A DNA stretch of 64,000 nt. Origin: Sphingomonas arenae. GTDB lineage: Bacteria; Pseudomonadota; Alphaproteobacteria; Sphingomonadales; Sphingomonadaceae. Every line of letters begins with the position of its first letter. Within the stretch, counting starts at the first letter, position 1. The notes under the pieces are model-generated. The model ran no database searches, had not been told where the DNA came from, and worked only from the letters and a program-made list of their open reading frames with translations. The stretch is from NCBI RefSeq assembly GCF_016924655.1, contig NZ_JAFFJU010000003.1, forward strand, positions 62,001 to 126,000, written 5' to 3'. Shown piece after piece: positions 63,128 through 64,000 of the stretch. The position numbers were made by a program, and so were the translations under genes.

Positions 63128-63910
63128 ATGGCCGAGCAGGCCCGTCCTCACGGCGCATTCGACGCTCCCTCGGACGCGCACGATCCTATCCGCGCCGGCT
63201 ACGTCCTGCGGCTGGGAGACGACTCCCTGATCCTGGGGCAGCGCCTGTCCGAATGGTGCGGGCATGCGCCAAGCGTCGAGGTGGATCTCAGCCTGTCGAA
63301 CCTCGCGCTCGATCTCGTCGGGCAGGCGACGCTGCTGCTTGGCGCTGCGGGTGACGCCGATACGCTGGCGTTCAAGCGCGACGTGCTGGACTTCCGCAAC
63401 TGCCTGCTGGTCGAGCAGCCGAATGGCGACTTCGCGAGGACCATGGTTCGCCAGCTGCTGTTCTCGACCTGGCAGCATCTGCTGTACCAGCGCCTAGCGG
63501 TCGGCACCGACGAGCAGCTCGCGGGAATTGCCGCCAAGGCCGTAAAGGAAGTCGCCTATCATCGCGAGCTCGCGGGGGAGTGGGTGGTCCGGCTTGGGGA
63601 CGGCACCGAGGAGAGCGCGCGGCGTACGGCAGACGGGCTCGACTGGTGCTGGCGCTTCGTGCCGGAGCTGTTCGAGGTCGATGCGGAGCTGGAGGAGGCT
63701 TGCCGGTGCGGTCTGGCCGTCGATCCGCGCAGCTTCGAGGAGGAATATCGCGCGAGTATCGCAGCCGTGCTGCAAGAGGCGAAGATGGCTCAGCCGGCGG
63801 ACCAGCGGCCCATCCTCGGAGGGCGGCGCGGACACCATAGCGAGCATCTCGGGCACCTGCTCGCGATCATGCAATATCTGCCGCGCACCTACCCGGACGC
63901 GAAGTGGTGA
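63128..63910 (+). CDS. paaC: Phenylacetyl-CoA 1,2-epoxidase subunit PaaC
   Basis: 260 aa from the ATG at 63128, seven bases after GAGGA. Structural partner of PaaA with a similar helical core but without a full metal site. Features are YVLRLGDDSLILGQRLSEWCGHAP, DLVGQATLLLGAAG, and KAVKEVAYHRELAGEWVVRLGDGT. Its stop overlaps the GTG of the next gene (GTGA). Confidence 0.94.
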   Translation: MAEQARPHGAFDAPSDAHDPIRAGYVLRLGDDSLILGQRLSEWCGHAPSVEVDLSLSNLALDLVGQATLLLGAAGDADTLAFKRDVLDFRNCLLVEQPNGDFARTMVRQLLFSTWQHLLYQRLAVGTDEQLAGIAAKAVKEVAYHRELAGEWVVRLGDGTEESARRTADGLDWCWRFVPELFEVDAELEEACRCGLAVDPRSFEEEYRASIAAVLQEAKMAQPADQRPILGGRRGHHSEHLGHLLAIMQYLPRTYPDAKW

Positions 63911-64000
63911 GTAAGGACTTCCACACCCTGACGGTAGCCGAAGTGGTGCCGGAGACGGACGAGGCGCGCTCGATCCGCTTCGCCGTGCCGCCGGAGCTTG
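63907..64000 (+). CDS. paaE: Phenylacetyl-CoA epoxidase reductase PaaE, N-terminal fragment (runs off window)
   Basis: 31 residues visible from a GTG overlapping the paaC stop. The start SKDFHTLTVAEVVPETDEARSIRF is characteristic of PaaE, a ferredoxin-NADP reductase-like protein with FAD and a C-terminal [2Fe-2S] domain, which supplies electrons to PaaAC. The rest is outside the window. There is no room for paaD between paaC and this gene. Confidence 0.75.
   Translation, partial: MSKDFHTLTVAEVVPETDEARSIRFAVPPEL

Overview
The window looks like an ordinary chromosomal stretch of a high-GC alphaproteobacterium, most likely a sphingomonad (order Sphingomonadales). This rests on gene content and style: an F0 ATP synthase operon split from F1 and carrying both b' and b, a DUF6356 protein, a KorAB 2-oxoacid oxidoreductase, an isolated Flp pilin, a YdbH/YnbE/YdbL trio, many ATGA/GTGA/TTGA stop-start overlaps, and short palindromic REP-like elements whose arms read CTCACCCTGAGC..GTCGAAG. 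Species cannot be named. No prophage, transposase, CRISPR array or plasmid replication gene was seen. No gene-free gap reaches 300 bp; the largest (62501-62710) is filled by repeats.

Layout. 1-2493: korA (start outside the window), an overlapping 24-codon membrane peptide, korB. 2601-8111: spermidine-synthase-like protein, YdjM-like membrane protein, photolyase, cyclopropane fatty acid synthase, serine hydrolase. 8108-10283 (minus): SDR and purF. 10396-13060: lipoprotein, a MerR regulator with a LiuR-like palindrome just upstream, and an acyl-CoA dehydrogenase. 13094-18147 (minus): a PAS-GGDEF-EAL-PilZ protein, cysK, MFS exporter. 18225-24831: PhyH dioxygenase, radA, cvpA, cysS, an IscU-like protein with a repeat-encoded tail, CPA2 antiporter. 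24828-26458 (minus): aroB, aroK. 26509-30327: small membrane protein, 602-aa exported protein, xerD, accA. 30403-35257: M48-LysM protease, flp, methyltransferase, comF, glutaredoxin, nitrilase, DUF1178. 35293-38790: tRNA-Arg(CCT), DUF6356, YdhS-like flavoprotein, folE, Rieske oxygenase. 38729-41774: APC transporter, fabD, fabG. 41939-45061: dnaK-dnaJ behind a good sigma-32-type promoter. 45202-49281: metallo-beta-lactamase fold protein, purB, a two-DTG aspartyl-protease-like protein, radC. 49362-53210: ydbH-ynbE-ydbL. 54100-56626: atpI-atpB-atpE-atpF'-atpF. 57138-64000: phenylacetate catabolism (paaZ, paaG, paaA, paaB, paaC, start of paaE) with a CAP protein and an LptB-like ATPase lying among them.

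How the genes connect. Most of the window is housekeeping: purines, shikimate, fatty acids, protein folding, F0. The paa block encodes the aerobic CoA-dependent phenylacetate pathway: PaaABC(E) epoxidase, PaaG isomerase and PaaZ hydrolase/dehydrogenase. REP-like elements sit at operon joints (radA/cvpA, cysS/iscU-like, folE/Rieske, atpE/atpF', paaA/paaB/paaC) and could set mRNA stability or subunit ratio. I did not find a convincing new multi-gene system. The most unusual items are an LptB paralog with Q-loop Gln to Glu and switch His to Tyr changes, an IscU-fold protein lacking the third Cys and carrying a palindrome-encoded C terminus, the membrane peptide inside kor, and a two-DTG exported protein.
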